From: JOPF133 sp052144935
GTDB lineage: Bacteria; Acidobacteriota; Terriglobia; Bryobacterales; Bryobacteraceae
Length of the DNA: 21,917 nt
Direction: 5' to 3'
NCBI GenBank assembly: GCA_052144935.1
Contig: JBKQPR010000143.1
Location: 1 to 21,917, forward strand
Part shown: piece by piece, positions 6,600-14,879 of the stretch
How the letters are laid out: every line of letters starts with the position of its first letter
Position numbering within the stretch: the first letter of the stretch is position 1
Notes under the pieces: model-generated
Database searches by the model: none
What the model was told of the DNA's origin: nothing
What the model saw: only the letters and a program-made list of their open reading frames with translations
Program-made: the position numbers and the translations under genes

Positions 6600-6912
6600 T
6601 CGACCGTTTCCGCCCGGCTTCCCGCCCGCGGCGCAGTAGGCGGCGGCCCTGCGCCTGCGGGCCGAGAGCGGCCATCCGCGCGGGGGCGCCGATCGCGACG
6701 ACGCCTTTGGGGCGTGCTCCTGGTGCTGGCGGACAGTCTGGTTGCTCTCGCGAGAGACGGCGTAGGGATCTCGGCCGGCGGCGCCGGCTTCGCCGACCGC
6801 TGCCCGGCGCTATGGCCGACCGCCAGGCCGAACCAGTCTTGTCGTTTCGGCCCGCTACGCCGTGGGCCGCGGCCCCGCGACCGCGGGCCGAGAGCGGCCG
6901 TCCGCGCGGCGG
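6600..6912 (+). repeat. GC-rich modular repeat cluster 4
   Basis: Module A at about 6630-6683, then about 100 bases without recognisable modules (6690-6785), then B at 6785-6850 and A again at 6855-6910. Orientation is the same as in the other clusters. Sequence from 6913 to the start of the next gene at 7162 shows no supported coding region, although the forward frame at 7029-7232 is open by chance. Confidence 0.78.
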
Positions 6913-7161
6913 AGCCGACAGTCTGGCGGAGGTGAGCGCAAAGGCCGCGCCGCTACGGCTGTGCCCGCATGAGCGGGGACGAGTCAAGCCGTTAAAACAG
7001 CCGGCAGCCCGCCGATAGGCCGCGTCGTTTGCAAAGCTGGGGGATGCCACCCTACGATCCATTCCCAGAATGGCTCGACGGGCTTCCTAACGCGGGCCGG
7101 AGCGTCCAACCGGGGGCAGCGTGGCTTTGTCCTCGTGATGGACAGCGGCGGGATCGAGAAA

Positions 7162-8280
7162 TCAAATCGACCAACGGGCCTGCCGCAGCACCGCGTGCGT
7201 CGAGTCCTTCAGAGACTCATACCAAACGGTGAGCAGATGTCCGGCTTGGATCTCAACGGTTGTAGGATACCCGAGGTCCGAGCCTGTGCCGTCATCGGAG
7301 ATGATGATGGGCTCCGACCACGTCTGACCGTGATCGGAACTGAACCGTGCCTGGTTGCCAAATGGCGCACGGCGATATCCGTAGGACATCAACAACCGTC
7401 CGTCCCGCAGCCGCAGCAGATGTGACGGCAGCCCCCAGACACCGATGGCATGCGGCGTCGTCCAGTTCTTCCCGCCGTCGGTTGATTCCGATTGCAGCGT
7501 CTCGCCCGGGTTCTCTCGATTGTGGTTGCGGATATGGACAATGACCCGGCCATTCGCCGCCTCGACGGCGTGCAATTCGTGATACTCCACCACCGAATCG
7601 CCCGGTCGGGCGGGGATGTCAGATAGCCAGCGCCAGGTCTGGCCATCGTCAACGGATTCGCACACGCCGACCTTACGCCCCGGTTGCCAGAGTTGTTTTC
7701 CGGCATAAAGCAGACGACCGCCAGACAGAGCGATCGGACCATGGGGGCTGTTCAGAGGAACGCGGAATGGTGCGGACCAGGTCATTCCACCATCGGTAGA
7801 GCGTAACATCCACGTGTCCAGTAATGCCTGACGCTGCTCCTGGGTGCTGCGGAGATTCACCGCCTGCCAGCGTGCAAGTTTCTCCGGAGCCCAACCGGAA
7901 GCGCGCTGCAGCTCAGTTTCATATGCCAGCGAAGTAAAGGTCGTGACCAGCAGCGACCGCGATGGAGTTTCGAGCACCCCTGCGTCACGATCGTCGATTG
8001 GAGAATCCATGAGTACCTGGGGCCAACTCCAGCCGTGGCCGCCATCGCGCGATCGAATCAGTTCCACGCGGCCGAATGGGCACACGTGGCTCTCCCGGCC
8101 GCCGGAATATGCGACCAGCAATTCCCCGTTGCTTCGCGCCGCGAGCGTAGCCCACCCATGATAAAACTCAGGGTCCTGGCTGATGGTGACAATCGATTCG
8201 ACACGCGGTCGCGGAGCGCTTTGCGCACGGAGCGTGGCCGCCACAGCGCCTGTAAACAGGAAATCTCTGCGTCTGATCAT
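7162..8280 (-). CDS. Tat-exported sialidase-like BNR/Asp-box repeat protein
   Basis: A 372-residue protein with an N-terminal twin-arginine-type signal (MIRRRDFLFTGAVAATL, cleavage near residue 22) and a six-bladed sialidase-like propeller. Five Asp boxes of the form S-x-D-x-G-x-x-W are visible: SRDGGHGW (77-84), STDGGMTW (161-168), SVDDGQTW (209-216), STDGGKNW (266-273) and SSDHGQTW (314-321). The late block DLGYPTTVE with TVWYESL is typical of acidobacterial and planctomycete 'exo-alpha-sialidase' annotations. The catalytic Arg triad and the FRIP motif of true GH33 sialidases are not evident, so real sialidase activity is doubtful; another glycosidase or carbohydrate-binding role is equally possible. 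The ATG at 8280 has GGGAG about five bases upstream. The gene is monocistronic. Upstream, 8281-8561 shows no further gene. Confidence 0.78.
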   Translation of the reverse strand: MIRRRDFLFTGAVAATLRAQSAPRPRVESIVTISQDPEFYHGWATLAARSNGELLVAYSGGRESHVCPFGRVELIRSRDGGHGWSWPQVLMDSPIDDRDAGVLETPSRSLLVTTFTSLAYETELQRASGWAPEKLARWQAVNLRSTQEQRQALLDTWMLRSTDGGMTWSAPFRVPLNSPHGPIALSGGRLLYAGKQLWQPGRKVGVCESVDDGQTWRWLSDIPARPGDSVVEYHELHAVEAANGRVIVHIRNHNRENPGETLQSESTDGGKNWTTPHAIGVWGLPSHLLRLRDGRLLMSYGYRRAPFGNQARFSSDHGQTWSEPIIISDDGTGSDLGYPTTVEIQAGHLLTVWYESLKDSTHAVLRQARWSI

Positions 8281-8561
8281 AAGCTCCCTTGCAAGTCAAC
8301 GGCTGTCTTCGATGTTCCTTCTTTTGAAGCAGGTACCAAGTCCCGCCGATCGCCATGGCTCGGCCCTCTCGGCGGATTCGTTTGATCCCAGCTTAGCGCC
8401 TCTTTTTTCCGCATGTCCGATCATCACCGACCCCTCGAACGTTGATCCGGGCTTCCCGAGTGCGCCATGGCAACCTTCGGCTTTTTGGCCGATTTCGCGT
8501 GTTTTGCGACGATTGACACCCCGCGGCCCGATTGCACCAAAGTTTGAGGCAGCCCGCCTTT

Positions 8562-8728
8562 CGCGCTGGGCGGCGGCCCTGCAACCGCGGGCCGCCCGCG
8601 GCCCGCTGGGCGGCGGCCTGCGACCGCGGGGCGAGAGCGTCCGCGCGGCGGCGCCGGCTTCTCGGTCGCCGCCAGGCGCCACGGCCGGCCGCCAGGCCGA
8701 ACCAGTCCCGCCGTTTCCGCCCGGCCCG
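8562..8728 (+). repeat. GC-rich modular repeat cluster 5
   Basis: Two A modules lie in tandem at about 8565-8655 (the second is shortened, with GAGAGCG joined directly to TCCGCGCGGCGG, a loss of four bases), followed by a B module at 8656-8722. It ends abruptly at about 8730, where a protein-coding fragment begins in mid-gene. Confidence 0.78.
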
Positions 8729-8730
8729 CG

Positions 8731-8934
8731 CTGGCGAACCTGCGCAAGCTCGATAAGCCGCTGCTCTTGCAGAAACTCAAGCCGTATGTGAACTCAACCG
8801 AAATCGACGGCCTGTTGGCCCGGCGGGACAAGATCGTGAAATTCTTTGACGACCAGATCGCCGCCAAGGGCGAGTCGGCGGTGCTGTTCGACCTGCCTCG
8901 GGTGGGCCAAGCCTGCGGCACCGGCTTACAGTAA
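8731..8934 (+). pseudogene. C-terminal fragment of an unidentified gene
   Basis: Directly after repeat cluster 5 a 67-codon frame begins without a start codon and reads as ordinary charged helical protein (for example RKLDKPLLLQKLKPYVN and LLARRDKIVKFFDDQIAAKG), ending at TAA 8932-8934. Composition and codon use are gene-like, unlike the repeat next to it. I do not recognise the family. It looks like the surviving end of a gene whose 5' part was replaced by the repeat. Confidence 0.55.
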
Positions 8935-9156
8935 CTTGCGGTACTTCCCGATCCCGAGCGTCGCCACGACCGCGAGCGCCAGGAGTGGGGTTACGATGAC
9001 ACGGCGTGCGCCGTAGCGGTCCACAAGACGCCCTGCCCCTGACGCGGCGAACGTCACTACCAGGTCCAGCAGCGAGACCGCCAGCGCAATCGCGCCTCGA
9101 CTCGACTGGAACAGATCGCCCCCGCGCGCTACAATTCGCTGCTGGCATGGCCCCAT
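8926..9156 (-). pseudogene. Fragment of an MFS transporter
   Basis: On the minus strand the sequence encodes the second membrane helix and the cytoplasmic loop of a major facilitator transporter: SSRGAIALAVSLLDLVVTF, then GAGRLVDRYGARRVI (the MFS motif A pattern G-x-L-x-D-x-x-G-x-R-R), then the start of helix 3 (TPLLALAVVATLG). Family members are about 400 residues; here roughly 75 remain. The first helix is missing at the repeat side (cluster 6, 9190) and everything after helix 3 is missing at about 8935, where it meets the convergent fragment at 8731-8934. It cannot encode a working transporter. Confidence 0.65.
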
Positions 9157-9189
9157 CTCGCGACGATCATACAGCCGCGACCTTCTTGC

Positions 9190-9272
9190 GGTGGGCGGCG
9201 GCCCATGCGACCGCGGGCCGAGAGCGCCTCCGCGCGGTGGGCCCGTTTCGCACCGCAAGATGCGCCAGATCC
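9190..9272 (+). repeat. GC-rich modular repeat cluster 6 (single A module plus terminal segment)
   Basis: A single A module (9190-9240, with GGCCGAGAGCGCCTCCGCGC, two bases shorter than most) is followed by the segment GCCCGTTTCGCACCGCAAGA and TGCGCCAGATCC. That last segment matches 1201-1234 in cluster 1, which suggests a true right-hand terminus of the repeat. An MFS fragment lies on its left and a truncated phage-type gene on its right. Confidence 0.75.
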
Positions 9273-9289
9273 GCGACGCGTCACGCTTG

Positions 9290-9778
9290 ATGACAAATGA
9301 TAAGGTTTTAGCGAGAATTCATGAGCTGAAAACGAATTTCGCCGAAGGCGTGATCCAACTCGCGATCCGCGAGCGCAGCGCCCGTGTCCAGATTCTGCAG
9401 GACCAGCTCAATCGCCTGCTCCGCCTGATCGAAGCGCGCGCTTCGGAGTACTCCGACCACCCCGGCGGCGCCACCGGGCTGCTGGTGAAGGACTATCGCG
9501 GCAAAAACGCCGAACGGGAAGTCTGGAAGTTTGACGCCGCCCTGGTGGCGCAGATTAACCAGGTGCTGAAGCAGGCGGCCATCGAAGAAGGGCAGTGGAC
9601 CGACAAGCGGGGAGCCCAGGGCGACGTAGATATCAACTTGACCATGCAGAAACTGAACGCCGGCCGGCAGCGCGTGGCGGAAGAGAAAGCCAAGCCCCTG
9701 CGCGGTCGGCGGACTTGGTGGGCGTCGGGTATCCGCCGGAACCGGATCCGCGGAGCCAAGCGCGTTTCCCGGTACTAA
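9290..9778 (+). pseudogene. Truncated phage-type protein (terminase small subunit / phBC6A51 HTH-like)
   Basis: From ATG 9290 the frame encodes a helical protein with features I associate with phage small-terminase-like HTH proteins: VLARIHELKTNFAEGVIQLA, RIQ-type helix RVQILQDQLNRLLRLIEARA, the Gly-rich block PGGATGLLVKDYRGK, a segment REVWKFDAALVAQINQVLKQ and AIEEGQWTDKR. The N-terminal HTH expected before VLARI is absent because repeat cluster 6 ends at 9272, so the gene is 5'-truncated. The last 20 or so residues before TAA 9776 (Arg/Trp-rich) look unnatural, and another frame there reads GVGYPPEPDPRSQARFPVL, so a frameshift near 9690-9710 is possible. No other phage genes are adjacent. 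Family assignment rests on remembered patterns and is moderate. Confidence 0.5.
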
Positions 9779-9942
9779 TCTGGCCCGACCGGTATAACCT
9801 GTTCAATCATCAGCACTTCAGGGTCACCGGCGGCCATATCAGGGGTGTGGGCGTATCCTGGCCAAGTGGATAGTTTCCGGATGCCCCGTCATCCAGGACC
9901 AATCCGCTTCTTGATCAAGTAAACTTAGCTGTATCACTTCGT

Positions 9943-12570
9943 ATGCCGCTTTCTGTCGGCGATAGACTCGGCCCCTACGAGATCCTTGCGCAAATCGGCG
10001 CGGGAGGAATGGGCGAGGTGTACCGTGCCCACGATCCGAGGATGGGGCGCGACGTGACCATCAAGGTTACCGCCGAGCGCTTCAGCGATCGCTTCTCCCG
10101 CGAGGTGCACGCCGTGGCGGCGCTGAATCATCCCAACATTTGCCACCTCTACGATGTCGGACCCGATTACCTGGTGATGGAACTGGTGGAAGGGCCGACG
10201 CTGGCGGACAGGATCAAACAGGGCACCGTGCCGCGGGAGGAGGCGCTGGGGATTGCCAGGCAGATCGCCGATGCGCTCGAAGCCGCGCACGAAAAAGGGA
10301 TCGTGCATCGCGATCTGAAGCCGGCCAACGTCAAGATCACGCCAGAGGGCGTGGTGAAGGTGCTCGATTTCGGTTTGGCCGCAGTGACGCCGGCTCCGGC
10401 GGGCGATGCGAATCCAGACAACTCGCCTACCCTGACGATGGCCGCGACTCAAAAGGGCACCATCATGGGCACTGCGGCGTACATGAGTCCGGAGCAGGCC
10501 GTCGGGAAACCGGTCGATAAGCGGGCGGACATCTGGTCGTTCGGCGCGGTGCTGTTTGAGATGCTGACGGGCAAGCGCCTGTTCGAAGGCGAGACCGTCT
10601 CGCACACGCTGGCCGACGTGCTGCGCGGCCCGATCGACTTCGACAAATTGCCGCGCGAGACGGGAGCGGGAATCCGGGGCCTGCTGCGGCGCTGCCTGGA
10701 TCGCAGCGTGAAGAACCGACTGCAAGCCATCGGGGAAGCGCGGATCGCCATCGACGCGGCTCTCGCCGGCGAGACGCCGCTCCTGGAAGGCGCGCCGGTG
10801 CCGGGTGGCGCTCGCTGGCGGTGGCTGGGTTGGGTCGTGGCCGCCGTAGCAACCGTGGGCCTGGGTCCGGCAGCGTTTGTACACTTCCGTGAGAAGCCGA
10901 CCGCTCCGGCGGCGCCGGTGCGCTTCCAGATCCCGCCGCCGGAAAACACCACGCTCGGAGCGCGCCTCAAGCTGTCGCCCGATGGCCGCAAGCTGGCCTT
11001 CCTGGCGGGAGACAGGCTGTGGATTCATTTCCTGGAGTCGGGAGAATCGCGCGATTTGACGGCCTCGTCGGGCTCACCCTTCTGGTCGCCGGACAGCCGC
11101 TTCATCGGGTATCCGTTCCAAGGCAAGCTCAAGAAGATCGAGGCGACTGGCGGTCCCCCTCAGACTTTGGCGGACTTGCCAGGCGTTTGGGGAGGGGGCG
11201 CATGGAACCAGGACGGCGTGATCGTCTTCGGCTCTCCGGGCGGCTTGTTCCGGGTGCCGGCCTCCGGCGGCGGCGTTCCGGTTCCAATCACCGCCCGAGC
11301 TCCTGCGCGCCAGGAAGGGACCCATGGCATTCCATCGTTCCTGCCGGACGGGCGGCATTTCGTCTACAGTCGTTTCTCGTTAGATCGAAAAAAGGACGCG
11401 ATTTATCTCGGCTCGGTGGACGCAAAACCGGAACAACAGAGTTCCAAGCCCCTGGTGGCTAGCCATTGGGGCCCCGTGTACGCGCCTTCGGCGGACCCCA
11501 AAACCGGCTACCTGCTTTTCATGCGCGAAGACACATTGTTGGCGCAGGCTTTCGATAACCGCCGGATGGAGTTCAAAGGCCAGCCGGCGCCCGTCGCAGA
11601 GCAAGTGAGTGATAGCGGCAGCGGCTACGGAGCCTTCTCGGCTTCGGCCAATGACGTCCTGGTGTTCTGGCGAAGCGGAACGTCGGACAAGCAGCTCACC
11701 TGGTACGACCGGGAGGGCAAGGTCCTGGGAACCACCGGAGAACCGGGCGATTATCAAGATCTGGTACTCTCGCCGGACGGGACGCGTACCGCCTTGACCA
11801 AGATGAGCGGGCAGGCCGCCAACATCTGGCTGCTGGATCTTTCCCGGGGCGGTACGAGCACGCGGTTTACGTTTGGTTCGGCCAGAGACACAGATCCGGT
11901 CTGGTCGCCGGATGGGAGCAGCATTATCTTTAGCTCCAACCGGGACGGCCCGTACAACCTGTATCAAAAGCCGGCGAACGGCGTGAAAGATGAGCAGGTT
12001 CTGCTCAAGTCCAGCGAGAACAAGTTGTCCTCGAGTTGGTCGCGCGACGGACGTTTCCTGCTGTATACAGTATTTGACCCGAAAATGAGAGGCGAAGTTT
12101 GGGTGCTTCCGCTGGAGGGTGACAAGAAGCCGGTACCGTTCCTGATCACGGAGTTCAACGAGGTCGCGGCTACCTTTTCTCCGGACGGCCATTGGGTGAC
12201 CTACCTCTCGGATGAATCCGGCCAACCCGAGGTCTACGTGCGGTCATTTTCAATGAACTCGGCAGGGACGGCGGTGGAGGCGGGTGGCAAGCGGCAAATC
12301 TCCAGCGGAAACGTGCGCAGCTACGACTTGCGCGGCGACGGCCGGGAACTTTTTTATAGTCTTCGCGATGGAGGGCTTATGGCTGTCGAAATTGCGACCA
12401 ATCCAACGTTTCGAGCTGGGAATCCGCAGCCCCTCGGAGTCTGGTCCCGCTTGTTGGCTAGCGCGTGGGATTGCACCGCTGACGGCAGGCGTTTTCTCGC
12501 GCCGGCCGCCAAGAGCGGATCAGAACCGTACACGGTTGTGGTGAACTGGCAGGCTGGTCTGAAAAAGTGA
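9943..12570 (+). CDS. Membrane-anchored Ser/Thr protein kinase with C-terminal TolB/WD40-type propeller
   Basis: An 875-residue PknB-type kinase fused to a periplasmic propeller, a combination common in Acidobacteria. The kinase domain spans about 12-275: glycine loop IGAGGMGEVY (18-27), ATP-binding K41 in VTIKV, catalytic HRDLKPAN with D124, DFGLA with D142, then MSPEQA and the WSFGAVLFEMLTG helix. All catalytic residues are present, so it should be active. A proline/glycine-rich linker leads to a single membrane helix (about 294-314), and the rest (about 325-875) is a propeller with repeated LSPDGRKLAF, FWSPDSRFIGY and WSPDGSSIIFSSNRDG-type blades of the PD40/TolB kind, probably sensing or binding on the outer face of the membrane. 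The ATG at 9943 begins just before the kinase fold; no clear ribosome binding site is seen. It has no co-transcribed partner, so targets are unknown. Confidence 0.93.
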   Translation: MPLSVGDRLGPYEILAQIGAGGMGEVYRAHDPRMGRDVTIKVTAERFSDRFSREVHAVAALNHPNICHLYDVGPDYLVMELVEGPTLADRIKQGTVPREEALGIARQIADALEAAHEKGIVHRDLKPANVKITPEGVVKVLDFGLAAVTPAPAGDANPDNSPTLTMAATQKGTIMGTAAYMSPEQAVGKPVDKRADIWSFGAVLFEMLTGKRLFEGETVSHTLADVLRGPIDFDKLPRETGAGIRGLLRRCLDRSVKNRLQAIGEARIAIDAALAGETPLLEGAPVPGGARWRWLGWVVAAVATVGLGPAAFVHFREKPTAPAAPVRFQIPPPENTTLGARLKLSPDGRKLAFLAGDRLWIHFLESGESRDLTASSGSPFWSPDSRFIGYPFQGKLKKIEATGGPPQTLADLPGVWGGGAWNQDGVIVFGSPGGLFRVPASGGGVPVPITARAPARQEGTHGIPSFLPDGRHFVYSRFSLDRKKDAIYLGSVDAKPEQQSSKPLVASHWGPVYAPSADPKTGYLLFMREDTLLAQAFDNRRMEFKGQPAPVAEQVSDSGSGYGAFSASANDVLVFWRSGTSDKQLTWYDREGKVLGTTGEPGDYQDLVLSPDGTRTALTKMSGQAANIWLLDLSRGGTSTRFTFGSARDTDPVWSPDGSSIIFSSNRDGPYNLYQKPANGVKDEQVLLKSSENKLSSSWSRDGRFLLYTVFDPKMRGEVWVLPLEGDKKPVPFLITEFNEVAATFSPDGHWVTYLSDESGQPEVYVRSFSMNSAGTAVEAGGKRQISSGNVRSYDLRGDGRELFYSLRDGGLMAVEIATNPTFRAGNPQPLGVWSRLLASAWDCTADGRRFLAPAAKSGSEPYTVVVNWQAGLKK

Positions 12571-12838
12571 GCCAGTGCATCCACTCAAGAATTGACCCGA
12601 TGTTTTCGTATCGGCCATTTCGCACGTGGGACAACTCCAGGCGACCGCCGGGCATACGGACACTATCTTGCAGATGCGCTGTGATCCAGGCAGAAATCTG
12701 AATTCGGCGGTCCTTAACCGAAGGTTTGCAGGCACTCAAGCAGCAGCGCGAATGTCTACGATGGGGGAAGTGATGATGACTTGGTGCACGGGGTGCTGAA
12801 ATTCTAGGTGCATTTTCGCGAATCGTTTCCGCAAATAT

Positions 12839-13153
12839 TCGCCCGACGGAAAACGCCTTACGTTCTATTCCAACCGGAGCGGTACGACCCAAATCTGGAC
12901 CAGCGCGGCCGATGGAAGCGGCGTTGCAGTTGACCAATATGAATGCCCCAATCACCGGGTCACCCACGCTGGTCGCCGGATGGGAAGACCATTTCATTCG
13001 ATTCCAACAGCGGCGGAAACTGGCAGATTTACACGACTCGTCGCGAAGGGCGGCAAACCCCGGCAGATAACCAACGACGCTTCCACCAACTTAACCTCCA
13101 ACTGGTCGCGCGACGGCCATTGGATTTACTATTCATCGCGCCGCTCCGGGGAC
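12839..13153 (+). pseudogene. Frameshifted fragment of a TolB/WD40-type propeller gene
   Basis: Four consecutive pieces of a PD40 propeller are encoded in changing frames: SPDGKRLTFYSNRSGTTQIW (from 12839), then ALQLTNMNAPITGSP (from 12921, one base displaced), then RWSPDGKTISFDSNSGGNWQ (from 12967), then VAKGGKPRQITNDAS and NWSRDGHWIYYSSRRSGD (from 13040). At least three frameshifts are needed to join them, so this is a decayed gene. The pattern resembles the propellers of acidobacterial CadC-type regulators or kinase-TolB proteins. Its 3' end runs into, and slightly overlaps, the end of the GH43 gene on the other strand. The stretch 12571-12838 before it holds nothing recognisable. Confidence 0.75.
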
Positions 13154-14134
13154 GGCCTCGCCGGTGACGATATCCAAGGTCCATGGTTTCGGCTCTGGCA
13201 GCCGCAATTGGCCGCCATCGATCTCCAGTGGCATCCAGAGATATCGGGAATCCCATTGCGTCCTCGGCTTCCAGATGTCTCCCATGAAAATCACGGTCGT
13301 AGTCTTCGTGCCCACCACTTTCAGCAACATGGTGGATTGTGACCCGTAAGTCTTGGTCTCTGGTAGCGCGATGTCCCGGAACTCGGACCACGGCCCTTCC
13401 AGACTCCGCGCCGTGGCGTACTTGTTTGGATTCGGCGCCCAGCCCGTCAGGGCGGACCCGATGACATAGTACATCCCCTTGTAATGCACGATGGCGCCGC
13501 CTTCCATGTGCGCCGGTATCAGGCACATCTCCTTCTCCACGGTGAGATAGTCATCCGACAGCCGCGCAATCCGGAAACCGTAAGGGCGGTCCTCAAAGAT
13601 CAAGTACGCAGCGCCATCGTCGTCAATGAACTGGCCGATGTCTCGGCTCTCATGCCCAAGCGGACGGAAGCTCTTGAGATACCTGTAGTCCCCGTCCACC
13701 GTCTCGCTGGCAGCCACGCCCACACGGGCGACCTTGTAGGGACCCTCCGCGGTGCGTCCATCGATGTGCATGTACATGACGAACGTCTTGGTCTTCTGGT
13801 TGTAGAAGACCTTGGGCCGCTCCAAAACCCAGCCGGAGCCAAAGCTCTCCGGGTCAGCGAGTTTGATGACTTGGTTTCGGAACTTCCAGTGGGCCAAGTC
13901 ATTCGAAGCGTAGCAACTGACATAACGCTTCGAAGGATCGTTGTCCTTGCCGCGATCCTCACCGAACCAGTAGTAGGTATCGCCGAGCTTGATGATTCCG
14001 CCGCCGTGTGCCTGAATGTGTTGGCCACGGTCGTCGGGCCAGATCTCTCCTGGCGAGATCGTTTGAGGGGCCGCTGCGCGCAATAAGATACAGAGGGCGC
14101 TGGAAGCGGCGAGCACCAGAATATCTTTCTTCAT
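13133..14134 (-). CDS. GH43 (subfamily 24-type) exo-beta-1,3-galactanase-like enzyme
   Basis: A 333-residue secreted glycoside hydrolase. Residues 1-22 form a signal peptide. The first blade carries QAHGGGIIKLGDTYYWFGE, the signature of the exo-beta-1,3-galactanase branch of GH43, which removes galactose from the backbone of arabinogalactan. The usual N-terminal catalytic Asp is absent, as in that branch. Candidate active-site residues are E105 (LERPKV), E211 (PAHMEGG, general acid) and Q266 (YGSQST). Their spacing matches, as far as I remember it, the Glu/Glu/Gln set described for the Phanerochaete enzyme, in which Gln serves as the base. The start is placed at ATG 14134 because the signal peptide begins there; the open frame continues upstream into repeat sequence without meaning. 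The last few residues (AVPGAAR) overlap the antisense TolB pseudogene, so the original C-terminus may be slightly altered. Confidence 0.82.
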   Translation of the reverse strand: MKKDILVLAASSALCILLRAAAPQTISPGEIWPDDRGQHIQAHGGGIIKLGDTYYWFGEDRGKDNDPSKRYVSCYASNDLAHWKFRNQVIKLADPESFGSGWVLERPKVFYNQKTKTFVMYMHIDGRTAEGPYKVARVGVAASETVDGDYRYLKSFRPLGHESRDIGQFIDDDGAAYLIFEDRPYGFRIARLSDDYLTVEKEMCLIPAHMEGGAIVHYKGMYYVIGSALTGWAPNPNKYATARSLEGPWSEFRDIALPETKTYGSQSTMLLKVVGTKTTTVIFMGDIWKPRTQWDSRYLWMPLEIDGGQLRLPEPKPWTLDIVTGEAVPGAAR

Positions 14135-14371
14135 CGCCGACTCACTTGGGCGAATCGCCGCGACAGCCCATTCCTTATACGAGCGCAGCGCTCGCTGAGG
14201 CTCACGCGCGACAACCCGGCCCAGTTTCCACGGTATCACCAATCGGGATATGATCTCGTGATCGTCTGATCCATTGGCCGCAGAGCCGCCCACAAGGCAG
14301 AATGGAGACAAGCACCGCCACAGGGGGGCGTCGCCTGCCGTGGGTCGGCCTTCTGCATTCGAACCCAGCCG

Positions 14372-14455
14372 CCGGCCTCTCCGATCGCTGCCCGGCGCCA
14401 CGGCTCGCTGCCCGGCCAGTCTCGGCGCTTCAGCTCGGCGTCCCGCCCGCGTGCT
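14372..14455 (+). repeat. GC-rich repeat cluster 7 (B module only)
   Basis: A single diverged B module (CTCCGATCGCTGCCCGGCGC and later CTCGGCGTCCCGCCCG) with no A or C module. It is the last copy of the family in the window. A perfect 11-bp inverted repeat, CTGCCGTGGGT at 14335-14345 and ACCCACGGCAG at 14641-14651, flanks this module together with the kinase-TolB fragment beside it. Confidence 0.6.
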
Positions 14456-14471
14456 CGGCGATGAGCAAACT

Positions 14472-14636
14472 TCCCAGACGACTTCCGGCCCGGAACTGAT
14501 CAGTCCGGACGGCAAACGCTTCATCACGTTGATGCCTTTTGAGGCGGCGGGGCAACAGAGGGCGAATAACGAGGTAACGTTTTTGTTGAACTTTTTTGAT
14601 GAAGTGCGGCAGCGGACGGGCGTAGCGAAACAATGA
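14472..14636 (+). pseudogene. C-terminal fragment of a kinase-TolB type protein
   Basis: Immediately after repeat cluster 7 the frame reads TSGPELISPDGKRFITLMP and NEVTFLLNFFDEVRQR, stopping at TGA 14634-14636. This is the typical end of acidobacterial kinase-TolB proteins: a last SPDGKRF blade strand followed by a V-L-N-W/F-F-E/D-E-L-type strand. The intact kinase at 9943-12570 ends in the same style (ADGRRFLAPA, then VVVNW). The rest of the gene is missing. It could be the far end of the decayed propeller at 12839-13153, which lies on the same strand, with the GH43_24 gene in between, or of another copy. The following 14637-14879 has no supported gene. Confidence 0.65.
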
Positions 14637-14879
14637 CCCCACCCACGGCAGTCGCCCCCTGCCGCCGTGCCGCAAAGTCCCGAGTGGTCGGCGACTCGGA
14701 GAGAGCCGCGAGCGGCATCCCGGCGATTTCTCCCGTGAAGTCCCCGTCCAGGAAGCAAGCACAGACAAGCTCCCTGCGACCGTGTCCCCCGCCGACCAGG
14801 GGATGTGGCGACGGCCCGGAACGCGGTCTGTCGCTGCGAGGAATGCGCTCCGATCCCGCGAGCGCGATGCGCCAGCCTG

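Noticed and set aside
14135..14758. N-terminal extension of the GH43_24 gene by 208 residues
   Set aside because: The extension is antisense to the kinase-TolB fragment and a repeat module; the signal peptide begins at 14134, so the true start is there.
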